From Microcyclospora pomicola (taxonomy: Eukaryota > Ascomycota > Dothideomycetes > Capnodiales), in assembly GCA_002786065.1 (NCBI GenBank), contig NHNY01000001.1, positions 186,001-250,000 of the forward strand: a DNA stretch of 64,000 bases, written 5' to 3'. Positions 43,301 through 52,473 of the stretch are shown piece by piece; within the stretch, counting starts at the first letter, position 1, and the number at the start of each line of letters is the position of its first letter. The translations under genes and the position numbers were made by a program. The notes beneath the pieces were generated by a model. The model did not search any database. It saw only the letters and a list, made by a program, of their open reading frames with translations, and was not told the DNA's origin.

Positions 43301-44353
43301 AACCACAGGTGACGTGAATACCCGGTCCATGGTTTCTTGAAAGTTTGCCAGAGGCTGCTCCTTGTGGCCAGTGTTTGTGGTGGCGGGCATGAAATCACCC
43401 ATGAAGTCACTGCCGAAACCCGACATTCTGTTGACTGGAGGAAGCACAGGACTTGGGCCTTGTGACGAAACAGAAGGTGCCTTCACTGGGATGGCAGTCT
43501 CAGAGTTGAAGCGACTTTCGTCTTCGAAGTCCCTGCCGCCCGGACGGTTGCTGCCTGGCATTGCGGACATGTCTTGTGGTAGATTTTGCCGGGAAGGTAT
43601 CGGCTCACTACCCTCTGCCACGGGATCCAGACTAGGTAGCCTGTTTGACGTCGAAGACGTAAAGCTATCAGTGCTAGCTTTGGGAGCCAGCACACCACTA
43701 GGGGAAGGTACATGGTTCTCGCGTTGAGCTGAGTCAATCGAGGATCTGCTTGGGTCCGAGGCTTGTCTTTCCTTCTCACGTTCTTCCGTCATACGCTTGT
43801 AGATATCAGCCGGCCGAATGAATGGTAATGGCTTCTCTTGCTGTGTACTTGCGACGGGAAACGGAGGCGGGGCGTCTACCACAGGGGAGACTGTAGCACT
43901 GCTGATGCTGCTTTTTCGAGCCGGGAACTGGGTGACAGGTGCAGGTGAGCGTGTGCTGAGTGGATGCGGAACCTGCTCAGGATTGGTGAAGTCTCGCGGC
44001 CGTGAACTCGGGGGCGATGAATGGTCGCTGCTTCCTGCCCTGCTTCCACTGCCGACCGAGCCCAACGGTAGTCGATTCCCGCCATACATCGATGGTCCGC
44101 TGAACGCTCGTCTCTCATCCTCGTTGTCAAAGCTTTGTGCCCTGTTCGGTCTGGATTGTGGAGCATACTGCTGTTGTGGAGGATTCCGCGCGGATGCATC
44201 ATGTCCGTATTCATCATATGGATCATATCCGCCCCAATCGTCGCCATCGTAGTTATATGTCTTCGCCTGCTGCCACTTCTGTGTCTTGTTGCGGCCCGGC
44301 ACTGTCTTGAATGAAAGCGGCTGCTTGCCCGGTGGAGAGCCGTAACCTGCCAT
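40340..44353 (-). CDS. giant low-complexity protein, upstream reading frame (1337 aa)
   Basis: I recognise only a conserved-looking N-terminus. From the ATG at 44353 (ACCATGG context) the protein reads MAGYGSPPGKQPLSFK, KTQKWQQAKTYNYDGDDWGG and YDPYDEYG, a block I associate with uncharacterised Pezizomycotina proteins. The rest is about 1300 residues of Ser/Pro/Thr-rich disorder with short possible helices. SDERIEAFKDTRETFASMDT and LPNWLSTMLAQNPQHANL near the end look structured, as does the terminal GKDLMKSAGVLGGKAQAGAK and GLFAKGRSRFGTLKR. The frame stops at TGA (40342-40340), which overlaps a GTATGA donor. A longer frame from 44407 adds 18 residues but has a poorer start. The gene is divergent from SED5. 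Function is unknown. Confidence 0.78.
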   Translation of the reverse strand: MAGYGSPPGKQPLSFKTVPGRNKTQKWQQAKTYNYDGDDWGGYDPYDEYGHDASARNPPQQQYAPQSRPNRAQSFDNEDERRAFSGPSMYGGNRLPLGSVGSGSRAGSSDHSSPPSSRPRDFTNPEQVPHPLSTRSPAPVTQFPARKSSISSATVSPVVDAPPPFPVASTQQEKPLPFIRPADIYKRMTEEREKERQASDPSRSSIDSAQRENHVPSPSGVLAPKASTDSFTSSTSNRLPSLDPVAEGSEPIPSRQNLPQDMSAMPGSNRPGGRDFEDESRFNSETAIPVKAPSVSSQGPSPVLPPVNRMSGFGSDFMGDFMPATTNTGHKEQPLANFQETMDRVFTSPVVATSPTDNVNSSQVNTSLQHQPSAGYRSAVNKAFDRADDSSVPPTPISRDNSQSMGSASDISPIMSRVPSAAAGGHSQHDHGARVSTIAEESSRIEQQSDSIRAIPRKPSPALGGEANVGGGLADIPAGYRRSLDPPSNDNSPARTPAIQDSSDRRLSAPMVAETLVQPEARNAQDLALDTADVPLQLVGSKASSQSPEQAIEDYHKALPVTGRGRSGTNYSLREADLANAVNSSTSDEPTFSPAAAEAKKESEQQFLRDHATSPASPMSPSSIIGSGLGMRRGESPVQPASGRTSPSKGRVREIADRYHDLEASRRYSQGSAMSNKSSWSNFRGSEENLPLKRKGTEGSQLAGAAEDKQVADPAPRNDSQVNQALHPEDASRPGLQTQPSFVPHLPGEWISAAPTPLSEVPPTINSRNLPTMTSSSVDTHRDSSHEGEVDLTPTTKKSPLQAVSPTTESESPSSALQQVKDIGAALGASLMSTAGLTSQSRDFASNEPAPPVQHPEMKTRTAAGDIYTNSRPAMARYDSEAASSVAESVPPTPPAKDASQTSVGQRYKDDVSSSTRGYFNDSSSTTLEAHPKEVRTAQTLEKRPTAHSTLSTDTGSSDYESDRLHKEIIRSLDPAKREAIESDSIMESAESHNTSQAPSRSMPLSTVPREPDSIPDVLPEMPYERPKNRGLHIMNPNESNDELRSPLDQPEPVIGTSVDRSQDHATSSANAPMPMSPVSPLTPEHASLAVPSLDQHGATVQPRMLQDVDPIPLSERPGSAVSSMRLPSYYTSDPSAELTALAAVPTPDENVAEVQPPPIDDAATRPSGGQRIPPFREILAIKSSDERIEAFKDTRETFASMDTGLPNWLSTMLAQNPQHANLSTAPQGGYSAPALQSSTPIRHKASPSILKFTNKLSEGGDRRASGEDAPGMPSGSTSNGAGAVDMEKMQQRGKDLMKSAGVLGGKAQAGAKGLFAKGRSRFGTLKREGGEGGGKV

Positions 44354-45880
44354 GGTAGTTGGAGGTTGACTTTCCGCGAGCGCAGACGGCGCGCACGATG
44401 CGTTCAATCAGCGTGTCGAAGTGTATAACATGCTGCCGAAGGAGACAACAGTGGACGAGTAGCAGAACTGGCGACACAGGAGAGCTGATGAGTAGGTAGG
44501 TACAGGAGGAGTGTGGCTGTGCAGTATTGTTCACGCCACGAATTCGGAATATGCTGTGAACGGTTGAGGGATCGTGGCGAGCTGGAGGACGAATAGATGG
44601 TGATTGCAGCCGCGACACAATGCGCTGTCAAGATTCTTGCGGCTGAGAGGGACGAAGATGGAGAACGGGGGCAGGTGATGTGTGTTGTTTGAGGTGCGTC
44701 GTGCTAGGATGTAGCTCGTCTCGCCTCGTGTCGGACCCCCAGACTCCGACCACATCGATTAAATTAGGTCGTTTGAGCTTATCCTGGTCGTCCTGCATCG
44801 TCATCAACGTCATTCAGCCTGCTTGCGCTGACATTGATCTTCCATGTTACAGCACAGCAACAATCATGTATCAGACCATTAGATCTTCAACTCGATGATG
44901 AATTGTGACACTCCCGTCGAATAAGATGTGCTAGAAGGCCGATTGTCAAGGCACCTTAGACGGATACATGAATGGCAAGATACCTTATCCCACTACAAAT
45001 ACATATGTAGACCACGACGATCTGCATATCGTTGGCTTCAAGGTTGTCAATCTTACGGTCCACAGCCATATCATATATACTCCAAGCAGTCTCGTAGTTT
45101 ACAGGGCGCATCTCCATGTATCACAGCCTAGATAACTTTTTCATAGTCTACTAAAACAGGTACCTTGATATATATTGCCAGATACACACTGGGCATGCTG
45201 CATTTCTGGATGGGTGAGGCGAACCTTACGACATTATCCATTCCATAACTTATCCCTGTACATTGACGTCGTCGAGTACAAAACTAAAGGTCAATATAGA
45301 TACGGTAGCCATATGGTTGTAAGTTGGCCGAGGAGTCTAGCATTCACTGCCAGATCTCCATGTGGATAGCATTCTCTACGATATACATGTCTCTGTGCAG
45401 CTCATGCCAGAGCTTCGTGATGTACATGTACCGGGACACTGGGCTTAGGAGTTTGCCTATCTTTCTGGCTACTCTGATCGTTTGGCTATTGTCGGTTCCG
45501 TATCTGATTCTCATTTCCGGATACAAGCATCAAGCAATTTCCATGATCGAACGCTTCCAATCGGCTGACTTTCAACCCTAAGCTATTCACGTGACGTCGA
45601 CTTCGAGACTCTGAGGGCACATTCGTCTGGCGTGCATGCACACTGAACGTATGTACCGCATTGACCTAGAGCCAGCATCTGATGTCCCGACTCAACTTGC
45701 TACTCAAAACCCTTTGGTCACTGCCATTCGAGATAGCAGTCGTATCGCTTATGATCAGTGCATGGAGAAACTCAACCTCGGCGTCCGACCATCACACTTC
45801 CTCCAACCAACACTGCGACCAGCTGGCTCCGCGTCTCGCAGAACATACCACCCGAACACCGGCACTTCCCCTAGACCGCC
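44354..45880. other. long divergent intergenic region
   Basis: About 1.5 kb between the giant gene's start and SED5. The middle (about 44860-45560) is visibly richer in A and T than its surroundings, with many CATATG- and TACATG-like words. No gene, repeat or transposon remnant is recognisable. Confidence 0.45.
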
Positions 45881-46945
45881 ATGTCTCATTCCACGACCGG
45901 AACGATGACCATCCAGGACCGAACGCCGGAATTCAGAAGCATCCTCTTACAAGCCCAAAAGTCTCTCGCACGCAACCGCAAGCCCGGCGCACCCGCCTCG
46001 CAGCCTCTCCTTCCACAACAAAACGGCGCCTCGACACCTCCGACTCGCAAACAACGGAGCGAGTTTGCACGAAATGCCGCCCAGATCGGTCGCGGCATCA
46101 GTGCCACCATGGGAAAACTGCAACGTCTGGCTGAACTTGCAAAGCGGAAAACGCTCTTCGACGATCGACCAGTGGAAATACAAGAGTTAACATATGTCAT
46201 TAAACAAGATCTGGCGGGTTTGAACCAAAGTATAGGCTCCCTGGCGCAATTACAAAGACAGACCCAGCAAGGCACACCTGGGCAAGAAGGAGAACATAAC
46301 AAGAACGTGGTGGTCTTGCTTCAAGGAAAACTCGCCGATGTGGGAGTCAATTTCAAGGAGGTGCTCGAAGTCCGCACGAAGAACATTCAGGCAAGCCGGA
46401 GCAGACAGGACAACTTCGTCAATTCGGTCGCCGCGAACCAGCTCCAGGCAGGCGCGAATGGCGATATGGGTCGGTCGGACTCACCACTTTATAGCACGCC
46501 GTCTCGCGGGCGAAGTCCCAAGCCACCATCAGGTCTACAGAATAGCAGCGCAGCGCAAGATGTTCTCTCGCTCGATCCCTCATCCAATTCGTCACCTCTA
46601 TATGCCGGCAACACCGCCCAGTCCCAGCAACAATTACAACTTCTCGAAGAGGGCGCTTCAACGAACTCATATATCTCACAGCGTGGCGAAGCCATCGAAG
46701 CCATCGAGCGCACGATCGGCGAGCTGGGAGGGATCTTCGGGCAGCTGGCGCAAATGGTATCAGAACAAGCGGAGCAAATCCAAAGAATCGACGCCAACAC
46801 AGACGACGTCGTGGACAACGTGGAAGGCGCGCAGCGCGAGCTCATGAAATACTGGTCTCGCGTCCAAGGCAACCGGTGGCTCGTAGCGAAGATGTTCGGC
46901 GTGCTGATGGTGTTTTTCCTGCTCTGGGTGCTTCTGGCTGCTTAA
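45881..46945 (+). CDS. SED5: Golgi syntaxin Sed5 (syntaxin 5)
   Basis: Qa-SNARE of the cis-Golgi, needed for ER-Golgi and intra-Golgi fusion. A single exon of 354 residues. The N-terminal peptide IQDRTPEF is the Sly1-binding motif of syntaxin 5. The Habc region is at about residues 40-185, with QIGRGISATMGKLQRLAELA. A Ser/Pro-rich linker follows. The SNARE motif is at about 257-320, with GELGGIFGQLAQMVSEQAEQ, its central Gln layer and IQRIDANTDDVVDNVEGAQ. The C-terminal anchor VAKMFGVLMVFFLLWVLLAA has almost no luminal residues. The second ATG (45905) gives MTIQDRTPEF, closer to yeast Sed5, and has A at -3. It may be the true start. Confidence 0.95.
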   Translation: MSHSTTGTMTIQDRTPEFRSILLQAQKSLARNRKPGAPASQPLLPQQNGASTPPTRKQRSEFARNAAQIGRGISATMGKLQRLAELAKRKTLFDDRPVEIQELTYVIKQDLAGLNQSIGSLAQLQRQTQQGTPGQEGEHNKNVVVLLQGKLADVGVNFKEVLEVRTKNIQASRSRQDNFVNSVAANQLQAGANGDMGRSDSPLYSTPSRGRSPKPPSGLQNSSAAQDVLSLDPSSNSSPLYAGNTAQSQQQLQLLEEGASTNSYISQRGEAIEAIERTIGELGGIFGQLAQMVSEQAEQIQRIDANTDDVVDNVEGAQRELMKYWSRVQGNRWLVAKMFGVLMVFFLLWVLLAA

Positions 46946-47570
46946 ATCGACGATGTGGTTGCTATGTGTCGGTACTAGGGATTCCGTCTCCCACTTTCCT
47001 CTGAATATGCTTTCACTTCTTTGGGTTGGTCACGGAAAAGGAATGGAATATTAATATGCTTTCTCACACGCAGAGCGTGCTGGGAACCAGAGATCGAGTC
47101 CTTGTTGGATTGTTTTTGTACATGTACCAATTTACTTTCTGCATTAGCATCTATACAATTCTCGGACTGTAGCAGGTCAGCTGGTCTGTCTGTTCATTAC
47201 ACAGCCATGTAGAAAGCACTATTTTGTCTCAATCTACATACATGTATCCTTGCCATTCCCATTTGCATGTACGGATACTAAATTGAAGAGACAAGGAGCG
47301 TTAATGCATAGTTGTGAGAGGCACAAGCGCTTATACTGCCCCCTGCGTCATGCCGGCCAATCACCATCGACAAGCAGACTTTCACATGCAGAGAAATGTT
47401 TCGCGAGATCTACGACAACTTCTCAAGAATACCTTGGACAAGGTTTTTGATACATCGTCGAGATCTAGACATGTCGGGTCCTAAATCTAAGGTTAGCAGT
47501 CCCGAACAATACGCCTGCTATGACAAGTCCCGAACATGGTCCTGCGCGGGGAGAAACAAAAAGCTAACAA
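46946..47570. other. intergenic between SED5 and the methyltransferase
   Basis: These 625 bases hold the SED5 3' region, with TTTGTACATGTACC near 47110, and the promoter of the next gene. No gene is supported. A short frame at 47396-47674 overlaps the next gene's first exon in another phase. Confidence 0.45.
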
Positions 47571-48665
47571 ATGCTCTATCCTTCGCCGCGCCCACAGAAG
47601 CGCAAAGTGCACGATGCGAATGCGGTCGATACGTCGAAACCCTCGGCGGTCTTCCAGCCCAAACGCGGCCGTGAACATACACTGAGCATCGCACTGCCCG
47701 GCAGCATCATCGCGAAGTAATCATCAACTACCCCGTCAGGATACTACTATACCGCGCCGCTAACATGTAATCTTCACAGCGCTGTAACACATGAGCAAAA
47801 GACGCAACTTGCTGGCCAGATCGCACGCGCCTGCGCCGTCTTCTGCGTGGACGAGATTGTTGTCTTTGACGATGGACAGGCGCCGACGCGCGCGCCTGAG
47901 CAAGGCGGCTATACGGCCTTTGCGGACCCGAATTACTTCCTGTTCCATGTGTTGAGCTACCTTGAGACGCCGCCGCATCTACGGCGGACGTTGTTCCCGA
48001 TGCATCCGGATCTGCGCACGGCGGGGGCGCTGCCGAGTCTGGATATGCCGCATCATCTCCGTGGGGAGGAGTGGTGTGGGTTTAGGGAGGGGGTGGCGGG
48101 GCGGCGGGATGGGGAGGGAACGATAGTGGAGTGTGGGCTGCAGAGGACGGTGTGGGTGCCAGTGGGGCTGGAGCAGGGGATGAGGGTCACGGTCCGCCTG
48201 CCTGAGACCGAGCCGGAGGGGGAAGAGTGGTTGCAGGCGGAGGCCGTGGGTCCTGAGGCACCGAGGAGGGAGGCAGGTTACTATTGGGGTTATGCCGTGC
48301 GGCAGGCAGGATCCTTGGGCGAGGTCTTCACGGAATGTCCATTCGATGGGGGCTACGATGTGAGCGTTGGGACGAGCGAGCGAGGAGTGGCGTTGGACTC
48401 TGTGTTGGACACTCGCAGTCCGAGTCACATCTTGCCGACGTGGAAACATCTACTCCTTGTCTTTGGCGGTGTGGCTGGGTTAGAAGCAGCGCTTTCGGCA
48501 GATACCGAGTTACAGAAGGCCGGGGTGCGCAAGGCAGAGGAGATGTTCGATCGTTGGGTCAATGCAGTGCCAGGACAGGGCAGCCGGACGATCAGAACCG
48601 AAGAAGCCGTGTGGGTGGTTTTGACGGGACTGCGATCGATCGTGGATGCGAGGTCAGACGTCTGA
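47571..48665 (+). CDS. SPOUT1/C9orf114-type RNA methyltransferase
   Basis: A SPOUT-class (trefoil-knot) putative RNA methyltransferase of the PF02598 family, related to human SPOUT1/C9orf114. Exon 1 is 47571-47716 and exon 2 is 47780-48665, with a 63-base intron (GTAATC...TTCACAG); this gives 343 residues. The N-terminus has Lys/Arg residues (PQKRKVHDANAV). The family block is HTLSIALPGSIIANAVTHEQ across the splice, then KTQLAGQIARACAVFCVDEI and VVFDDG. NYFLFHVLSYLETPPHLRRT and LFPMHPDLRTAGALPSLDMPHH follow, then YYWGYAVR and the knot segment GGYDVSVGTSERG. The C-terminal HLLLVFGGVAGLEAAL is the cofactor-binding knot. Second-exon frames alone would miss the N-terminal strand. Parts are very GC-rich. 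Confidence 0.9.
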
Positions 48666-51388
48666 GCAATGGGCAGGACTCGGGCAATGCATCCTATCCT
48701 GCCCCGTTCAACACTCTGCGCGGAAGCTTCCATGGGCGTGCATTGAGCGATCCTCGACCTCGTGTGCCAAGTCTTACGTGCTAGCCACAAGCACGATTGC
48801 TTGCGACAAGCGATTTTGGAGGTCTCATCTTGCCAAACGGTAGATGCCGGCTAGCCACAGAAGCTGGATGGATCGATCATGCAGCGAAGTGAGGTCGATC
48901 CGACACAAGAGCACGTCACCGACGACGGACGAACACACATGCGGTGCACGTGCACACCCGACCACACCTTACACGTATGCACACACAGTATCGGGTGTGA
49001 TTTGCTGGCCTCAATCCCTCCCTGCAAACCTCATCCATACCTGATACGGAATTCCTCTGGTTCGAAGGAATGTCTCCGGACCGCTCGTCGTTTCACTTCG
49101 GTGGTGTTGCAGCTCAATGCCCCGGCAGAACTGTCTCGAGTACCACCCTGTCGGGTCACTCCAGCTCCCGTGGCGGATGGCCTACCATAATCAGGATCTG
49201 GCCTTGTGCAGGATAGCCACGTCAGTCATGTTTATTCTGTTTGCTTGAGTAGGTCAATGTACAATAGAGTAACGAGTAAATCCCAATGTCTGCTGGCAAC
49301 GGTGGTCGTATCGTAGACCAAGACAGCCAGCGCAGTGAATGACGGGGACATCGTGAAGTAGTGATAGCACAACCGTACACGTGATGAACCGTGTGGGCCA
49401 GTCTACATTGGTTACATGTTTGCAGGCCTGTGGTCGTGGCGTTTCGACTGCATACAAGTACAATAGCAAGCGAGATGAACGGAAACACGCCGCCGCTTGC
49501 GGATTGCGTGCTGTAGAACCAGCTTATATGTGTTATGCACATCCCTGCCTCGTAGAGGTAGCTCATGTACCGATCGCTGATGACAGCCATCGGCCAGACC
49601 GTCAGTCTGCACGTTGATGCATGCAGGTCAACAAGCCAGGGCTCGTGGTAGCGCACATGGAGCAGGGTTTGTCGCGAAGGATGCGCTGCAGCGTCGAATC
49701 GGACACGCTCATTCACGATATCCGGTTCGCTGTCGGAGGTTGCCGTGGGGTCCGATCTCAGCCCTGTGGGCATGAGGGTGCGCCAGCCCATGTATCGCGC
49801 GTTCGCTGTGCCAACAGCTGGAGTCTACTGATGATCCTCGCCAGGTGGCTGAACCTTCAGTCCACTGGTTGGGCGGTGAGAGCTTGGATGCATACACGCA
49901 TTTGTTCAGAAGATGCTCTCTATCTCAGCGGTGGAGAGTACAGTAACATCAGTATGACATGAGAGGCGTGTAGAATCGGCTTGGTCCCGCCCAGGATGGT
50001 GAGAGCGGTAGCATGAACCTTATAGTAACGCAACCCGGCAAGATAAAGGATTCCTAGGCTAAACAGCGTAGAGCAGACGGTTGGTTGGTTCGAGGAATGC
50101 AGCTTGATGACAGTACCAGCTCAAGCTAGGCGCAGAGCTGCAATGAGCTGGGGCCGGAGGGTGTTTCTGTATTGGTATCGTCGTGCCTTGTATGACGATC
50201 GCCCATCGTTGCACTAGTCATTCATGATGCTGTTGTGTGATAAGGTGCTGTCGAAGATATGCCGTTGTTCGGTGTGGCTGTGCCTACATGTATAGAGTGA
50301 AGTGTACCGGGTGGAGCCAGGGCGGATATCCCAGCCGAGGCGCACCTGAGTCGGTGAGGTACAGCTGTTGGTATCTTGGCCGTCCCTCGATTCTCGAACA
50401 TTTCAAGCCACTGCAGACGGCACACAATCATGGTCTCATCAATTACACGAGTCTCAGACAACAATCATTTCCCAGCCTTGTTCAGACTGTTCTTCCCTGG
50501 CCTCTCATGATGCCTATTTTTGGTGGCCCTAGATTCGGTCTCTGCCGACTCACGTTCGAATGCTGCTCGGGCCAGCATGTGCACCAATGACCGGAAGGAT
50601 GGACATACTTTCTACGCGGGACACTCTGGCTTAGCGATCCTCTATATGGCTCCTCTGACCGAAGCCGGACGGACGGCCATAGGTGTGGTCTCGCTGTTTG
50701 GCCCCCCGACTCTCCGTACTCCGTACCTACTCTGTGTCCGTACTCCGTACTTAGACCAAGATCCTTATGGCCTCGCTCGTGCGCGCGCGAATCGATCCCT
50801 CTGGTCCAGGTTTCCGAGCTAGGCAGCTCATAGCTCGGCTGGCCTATCAGCTTGTCGTCCTGCCTGTGGGCAAGCAAGAGGATTCGTCGGCCTAGGACCA
50901 TCTGTGCCTTCGCCGAGCTCCACGAAACCGGACCACGACTCACAAGACCCGAACATACTGGAGGATCATATCAGCACCAGCGCAACATGATGATCGCGAC
51001 GGCGCCAGGCTCGAAAAGGTCATCCGCTTGCGCTCTTTCCACTTCCCTCTCTCGTCTCCCACGTTGTCGCACCCCATTTTTTAAGCTTCAGTTGGGATAC
51101 AGCCTGCAGCTCTGGTACCGTTGCAGGAACAGAGCGTAATGTGATGCCTACGGCACATGGAGGTTGCTATTCAGCTCGCCGCCTACTCTTGCATATGCAC
51201 ATGTCTGGTCCGATGATCTATCGTGCCCTGCCCACGCTATCCACTTTACATCAACCATCTTGTCGACATTTCTTGTCTTTCGAATCACATCAGCCGGCGC
51301 AAGTCATACAGTACGATACCGTATAGCTCTCCGTCACGGTTCGACCCTCGTGTCTATTTCCGTCTGTCTGCCTTATACTGAGCTCGAC
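48666..51388. other. 2.7-kb gene-poor region upstream of the bZIP gene
   Basis: No gene is recognisable on either strand. Open frames up to about 190 codons (for example 49222-49791, minus) have random-looking, Cys/His-rich composition. A direct repeat lies at 50713-50750. From about 51000 the sequence becomes C/T-rich (CTCTTTCCACTTCCCTCTCT, 51030-51049), as in a long leader of the bZIP mRNA. The size of the region suggests extensive regulatory DNA for the regulator. Confidence 0.45.
50713..50750 (+). repeat. duplicated TCCGTACTCCGTAC element
   Basis: Two identical 14-base copies (50713-50726 and 50737-50750) are separated by 10 bases. Each copy is itself two TCCGTAC units. The motif reads as TACGGAGTACGGA on the other strand. 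Similar GGAGTA-rich words recur in intergenic DNA of many filamentous ascomycetes. Function is unknown. Confidence 0.75.
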
Positions 51389-52473
51389 ATGGACTCCATA
51401 AACTTCAACAATTGGATGTCCCAGACTTCGCAACAACCATACCAGTATATCGACTACGGCACCGCCAACCCCAATCAGCTGGGGCCAGTGGGCATCAACA
51501 ACGACGGCCAAACACCAGTAAGTGCTCGGAGCCCGTACCAAAAGCACTTGGGAACTAAGCCACCCTCTAGACCTTGGAAGACTCGCTAGATGTCAACTCG
51601 TTCTTTCCTGGTGCGCTCGATTACACATTCCCCACAAGCTTCCATACCGCGACAGACCTCACCCAACTTGCACCGCCGTCAACATCACCTCAAGCACATC
51701 CGCTATCTTTGTTGCCGAACCTCTCAAGAGATAGCGGGATCGCACTAGAGGAGAGCGATCTCCAAGGTCGACGCAGCAGTAGTGAGGAGAAGGATAACAC
51801 ACCCGCTCAGACCACGAGACGGAAAGCACAGAATCGAGCTGCGTAAGCTACACCCAGCCAGTTCTAAGCAGACCCTTACAGCTGGCTAACACAGGGTTCG
51901 CTCATGGAAAGGCAACGGGCGTTTCGCGAACGAAAAGAACGGCATGTGCGCGATCTTGAAGCCAAACTCAATCTCCTTACCACAACAACCTCGTCACTGC
52001 AGTCAGACAACGAACGATTGAAGCTTATGCTGCAGCGGGCACAGACGGAGAACGAGATCTTGCGTTCGTCGGCCTCGACATCCTCAAGTACAAAAGATCA
52101 TCCGCCAAGCTTCGTCGACAATCCTTGTCTGATGGCTGCAAATACTCGGCATACACGATCCACTCCAACACTGCCTACAGAAATTGCACGACTCGCGAGA
52201 AGACTTGGTCCCGCAGAGTCACAATTCTCGCCTCCAATCGACCAAATGGTGGGCCGAGCAAGTAGCGAAACCCACCTCCTATCTGCAGGCGCAACTTGGG
52301 ATCTCCTGCAATCACACCCGTTGTACCTTTCTGGCGCCCTCGACATCGGAGAGGTCTATGAACGACTAAAGACAATGGCCCGCGTGGACGGCATGGGTCC
52401 AATGTTCCACGAGTCGGAAGTACGGCAGGTCATTGAAGATGTGGGGCGGAGTGGCGGAGATGAACTGGTATGA
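51389..52473 (+). CDS. AP-1-like (Yap family) bZIP transcription factor
   Basis: Three exons (51389-51517, 51571-51842 and 51912-52473) encode 320 residues. The basic region is RRKAQNRAAQRAFRERKERH, with the NxxAQxxFR signature of fungal AP-1/Pap1 factors (about residues 122-141), followed by the zipper VRDLEAKLNLL...NERLKLMLQRAQTENEIL. The intron falls inside the basic region, between NRAA and QRAF. The C-terminal block WDLLQSHPLYLSGALDIGEV and HESEVRQVIEDVGRSGGDEL is a conserved domain of one Yap subgroup. I see no Cys-rich redox domain like that of Yap1, so a KapC/Fcr3-like regulator fits better. The N-terminus MDSINFNNWM is typical of the subgroup. The last intron uses an AAG acceptor; an upstream CAG would shift the frame. 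Confidence 0.88.

Noticed and set aside
49222-49791. 189-codon minus-strand frame in the desert before the bZIP gene
   Set aside because: Cys/His/Arg-rich random composition with no recognisable domain or splicing partner.
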